Positions 61,247-64,000 of a stretch of DNA of 64,000 nt are shown one piece after another. The stretch is from Membranipora membranacea (taxonomy: Eukaryota > Bryozoa > Gymnolaemata > Cheilostomatida > Membraniporidae): contig OU612068.1 of assembly GCA_914767715.1 (NCBI GenBank), positions 28,520,001-28,584,000 of the forward strand, given 5' to 3'. Each line of letters opens with the position of its first letter. Positions within the stretch are counted from its first letter, which is position 1. The notes under the pieces are model-generated. The model was given only the letters and a program-made list of their open reading frames with translations. It was not told where the DNA came from and made no database searches. Position numbers and translations under genes: made by a program.

Positions 61247-61789
61247 GTAAGTATGAGAATGTATGTTAAACCTTGTCAATGTTCATACTGTTTATATTGA
61301 GCTGTGATTTGATGTTGCTGTGGAAATGATCTCATAATCTGAGAACATCAAACAAAATAATAATATTATGTTCAATAACAAGCTTCTTTACGAGTACCAC
61401 AATGCACATCACAGATATGCCCTGGACTTCCCTACTTCCTTTTGGGCACTTCATCATTTCACTCACCATTCATTGTCATTACTTCCCAAGGCACACCTTA
61501 AAATAAAAAAAAAAAAGAAAAAAAATAAAACTTCCTAACCTCTGCCCAATGAATGAATTCATTGTTTAGGGCAAACTACCACCACCACTCGCTTGTCCTT
61601 GGCTGTTATCTGGTGCTGGCGGAAATAATAGGCCCTGTGGATTGGTAATGAAACAGTGAATGGAACAATTTTGTGAACTGATTAACTAGATTTAGTGATA
61701 TTTGGGTGTTCGCTAAGGATTATGGGGTCATTCCGAAATTCTGTATTCTTGAATTAACACTAATTTGGAAAGCCTGTAACTACCTGTAG

Positions 61790-62305
61790 GTACTAGTTAT
61801 CGGGGACTCACATGCTCGAAGACTGAGAGATCAAGCTGGGGTGTACTTCAGCAGAAGAAACCTGTCGGTTGAGTTTAGGTGCCGCGGAGGAGCTCGGACC
61901 AATTATTTAGAGGTCCCAGCTAATCAACAGCACTACGACGGGATTATCTTAGTGATAGGATCTAACGATCTGGGAGATGGGATCACTCCTAGCAGCGTGT
62001 ATGCTAACTTGATGGGCTATGCCAACCAGTATACCCGATTTGCCGCCAAAGTGATAATTATGACAGTTTTTCCTCGTCAATGTACTAAATATATGAACAG
62101 TTTGGCGGAACTAAACGACCTTATAACCAGACATTCAAACAATGTTATTGTCGGCTGGAGATGGTCAAAAAAGTTTGACCGACACATGACTTTAAGAGCT
62201 GATGGTGTCCATCTGACGGACAAAGCCTATAAAAAGGCCTGTAAATACCTTGTGTCACCTGTGTTGCTTTTTTTCAAGCCTAGTAGTAAACAACAAAAAT
62301 TATAG
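61790..62305 (+). CDS. SGNH/GDSL-type hydrolase of the retroelement
   Basis: Starts directly after an AG acceptor (CTGTAG at 61784-61789), which in this frame is a stop, so the ORF must be entered by splicing. The 171 codons contain the four SGNH blocks: VIGDSHARRLRD (nucleophile Ser), RGGARTN (Gly), LVIGSNDLGDG (Asn) and the C-terminal DGVHLTDKAYKKA (Asp and His). The catalytic set is complete. Its role in retroelements is unknown; esterase activity on lipids or acetyl groups is a guess. It ends SSKQQKL. Confidence 0.8.
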   Translation, partial: VLVIGDSHARRLRDQAGVYFSRRNLSVEFRCRGGARTNYLEVPANQQHYDGIILVIGSNDLGDGITPSSVYANLMGYANQYTRFAAKVIIMTVFPRQCTKYMNSLAELNDLITRHSNNVIVGWRWSKKFDRHMTLRADGVHLTDKAYKKACKYLVSPVLLFFKPSSKQQKL

Positions 62306-62347
62306 TTAGAATTAAATAAACAAACAATAACATAATATTCAAACTGT

Positions 62348-62371
62348 GAGTGCGGATGGTCCTAATCGCCC
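62348..62371 (+). repeat. Shared 24-base motif, first copy
   Basis: GAGTGCGGATGGTCCTAATC plus CCC-type ending. It lies 43 bases after the hydrolase stop and 120 bases before the gag exon. The second copy is at 63792-63815, before the polymerase ORF. TCCTAATC resembles a branch-point sequence. Confidence 0.85.
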
Positions 62372-62467
62372 CTCACTAGTTGAAGAATTTGCTGCCGATT
62401 AAGCTGCTTGTTAGAACAAGACATATATCTTTGTTGTTCTCTAACACCATTTCTCTCTCTGTTATAG

Positions 62468-62546
62468 GCAAGCAAAAAAGTTCAGGCGGCAAAGAAGCGT
62501 AAGCTCGAGAAATTTGTTAAACAAATCAGACAAGGAGCTGAAGAAG
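62468..62546 (+). CDS. Candidate gag exon 2 (basic helix)
   Basis: After the acceptor TTATAG the frame gives ASKKVQAAKKRKLEKFVKQI then RQGAEE, a lysine-rich amphipathic segment. A GT donor at 62547 leaves phase 1, which matches the acceptor of the gag exon at 62689. Unspliced, the frame stops at 62570. Confidence 0.45.
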
Positions 62547-62688
62547 GTGCAGTAAAGGAGATTGTATAAAAAACCATTGTTAAAAAAACCGAAATTCTAA
62601 ATCAACTTCTGAAAATATTGAGTGATGAAAAAAAAAAAAAAATGATAAAAAAATCTTCTTTGCTGCACCATTAACCCCATTTGTTTAG

Positions 62689-63635
62689 CCGATGGTACAA
62701 CTCAGGGTTTGGAACCTCAACCCAAGTCGAGACCGGATCATGATGGTTGGTTGCTGCGACCGGGACCGATATCAGGACCGTCAGGGAGCCCTCCACCTAC
62801 GCTAACAACACCAGCGGTGACAGAGCTGATATCAACGGCCTCGGCTAGTTTTCATCAAGAGAGGACAACTCCTCAAGTAAGCAGTCAAGCTCAGCGTACG
62901 CCTATACCCTCAGTACAGATGTCCCTGGAGGAGGACTCGGACTCATCAGTTGACCTGCAACCTAACAACGGTATGACTATGACAGCCATTGAAAATAGCT
63001 ACACTCCATACTTACTTGCGTCAGATGCCCCCCATACTAGCCATGTGCCAAGTAAGATCAAACTGAAAATTATACAAGGAGAGTATGTAGAGCTCTCAAA
63101 GCTGTTCCGCCCGGATAACCCGCAAGAGAAGGACCAGGTCCTCATTGTCAAAGATGGGCAATTAAAGTTTGACTCTACCATAAAAAAGACTGATATTTTT
63201 TCATTTAACCGATTTTTTGATTGTTTTCTGGTTTACATGACAATCAGAGGTAAAGCCTGCCCCAATGAATTCCCATCAATGCTAAAACACCTCGAGACAG
63301 TAAAACGTCTGTTTTTTCAAAACTTTGATGGAACCTTATATGATAAAAGGTTCCGACTTATGAGGGCTGATAACCCACGGGTACCATGGGGCTGTTATAT
63401 GGCAGAGTTTGTGTCGAAGAGAGCTCACATGGATGCTAAAGGCCCAAGTAGTGCAAGCCATTATCATCACAGGGCACCGTCTTACAAACCATCCAATGCT
63501 GGTAGACCCTGCATGTACTTCAACCAAAGCAAATGCACTCGGACGGGTTGTAAATTTACACATACCTGCTCAAAATGCGGAAGCCCCAGCCACGGAAGTT
63601 CTAAATGTGCAAAGAATGGGGGGCTGAAAGCCTAG
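62689..63635 (+). CDS. Gag-like protein with CCCH and CCHC zinc fingers
   Basis: A 315-codon ORF, entered after the acceptor TTTAG at 62688 or from ATG within it. A Pro/Ser-rich N-terminal part (GPISGPSGSPPPTL) is followed by a globular region (KIKLKIIQGEYVELSKLF, FNRFFDCFLVYMTI, HLETVKRLFFQNFDG). The C-terminus has RPCMYFNQSKCTRTGCKFTH (a CCCH finger) and CSKCGSPSHGSSKC (a perfect C-x2-C-x4-H-x4-C knuckle). These suit an RNA-binding nucleocapsid of the DIRS type. With the two upstream exons it would be 347 residues. Confidence 0.75.
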
Positions 63636-63791
63636 TCATGGCCACCAGAGCTGTTTGTATTGTGCAGTGACCAATGTTATTATTTACTATTTATTGTTGA
63701 CTGCTATCTATGTTTTGTGTTAGCCAGTTCAGTTCAATTATACGGCTGTGTCTGTGCATAAATAGTCTGAACAAAATAGAATTGAATCAGC

Positions 63792-63815
63792 GAGTGCGGA
63801 AGGTCCTAATCACCC
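63792..63815 (+). repeat. Shared 24-base motif, second copy
   Basis: GAGTGCGGAAGGTCCTAATC plus ACCC. It differs from the first copy at two or three positions and lies about 100 bases before the acceptor of the polymerase exon. Confidence 0.85.
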
Positions 63816-63892
63816 ACTTGCCTTTTTCAATGACAACCTTGTGACTACTGTATTTAATGATAGCTAACATTATTTACAATTTCTATTTTTAG

Positions 63893-64000
63893 AATTAGTG
63901 CAAAATGTAAAATCAATAGCTGATGCGGGAATCGTAACACCAGTCAGCTCCAACAGATTGTGGAACTGTTTAAAAGGCTATCCTAACAGGGACTTCATTG
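63893..64000 (+). CDS. DIRS-like polymerase, N-terminal start (partial)
   Basis: After the acceptor CTATTTTTAG the frame reads LVQNVKSIADAGIVTPVSSN, RLWNCLKGYPNRDFI and runs off the window. The phrase resembles the start of DIRS reverse-transcriptase ORFs, which have a similar leucine-x-glycine-x-proline-asparagine/aspartate motif before the RT domain. RT, RNase H and tyrosine recombinase would follow outside the window. Confidence 0.55.

Larger units (their letters stand above)
61229..64000 (+). mobile_element. DIRS/Ngaro-like retrotransposon with SGNH hydrolase, right end outside window
   Basis: Order on the plus strand: short leader ORF, SGNH hydrolase, gag-like protein with CCCH and CCHC zinc fingers, and the start of a polymerase ORF. 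Tyrosine-recombinase retroelements of the DIRS order carry spliceosomal introns, and Ngaro-like members carry SGNH hydrolase domains; this layout matches. The tyrosine recombinase itself would lie beyond the window. It sits upstream of the ODAD4 exons on the opposite strand. Confidence 0.75.

Noticed and set aside
63336-63563. Minus-strand and alternate-frame ORFs in the gag region
   Set aside because: Shadows of the gag frame, which has clear zinc-finger motifs.

Overview
This is a stretch of metazoan nuclear genome, AT-rich and packed with introns. Almost every exon I could place has GT-AG borders and a phase that joins correctly to its neighbour. The gene content (Rac, WDR13, a cytosolic-type sulfotransferase, tandem PIPOX-like sarcosine oxidases and the ciliary docking protein ODAD4/TTC25) and the transposons (CR1/jockey-like LINE fragments, hAT-like and TTAA-flanked foldback elements, tRNA-derived debris, a DIRS/Ngaro-like element with an SGNH hydrolase) point to a marine or aquatic invertebrate with motile cilia. 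I cannot name the species or phylum.

Layout. 50-2768 (-) is the 5' half of a Rac1-type GTPase whose exon 3 splice donor is embedded in an 11-copy 29-bp tandem array. 2769-8232 is intergenic, with a 256-bp tandem duplication and two head-to-head LINE fragments. 8233-16249 (+) is a complete 12-exon WDR13 orthologue; its introns hold a hAT-like element, hairpins, a tRNA-Leu pseudogene, a LINE 3' end and a small inverted-repeat element. 17002-20788 (+) is a 7-exon gene for an unrecognised secreted/single-pass membrane protein of about 568 residues. 21418-22775 is a 1.36-kb foldback element flanked by TTAA. 23611-27301 (-) is a sulfotransferase.

29287-53328 (+) is a tandem array of four 9-exon sarcosine-oxidase (PIPOX-like) copies spaced 6-7 kb apart. 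Copies 1, 2 and 4 are intact. Copy 3 is a pseudogene that lost exon 3 where a second foldback element sits, lost exon 5 by deletion, and carries two stops and a frameshift. Only copy 4 keeps a C-terminal SKL peroxisomal signal; copies 1 and 2 end differently, and copy 1 also lost the histidine four residues after the oxygen-activating lysine. The array therefore looks like a family diverging in location and chemistry.

55342-60699 (-) is most of ODAD4 (three-quarters of the protein, with a long Ser/Thr-rich tail); its N-terminal TPR exons are not found in the window. It has an extra in-frame Cys-rich/acidic exon candidate. 61229 to the right edge (+) is the 5' part of a DIRS-like retrotransposon that appears to be spliced: one short leader exon can join either an SGNH hydrolase exon or a gag with CCCH and CCHC zinc fingers, and a reverse-transcriptase ORF starts at the right edge.

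All gene models are read by eye from splice signals and remembered family features. No alignment or transcript data were available.
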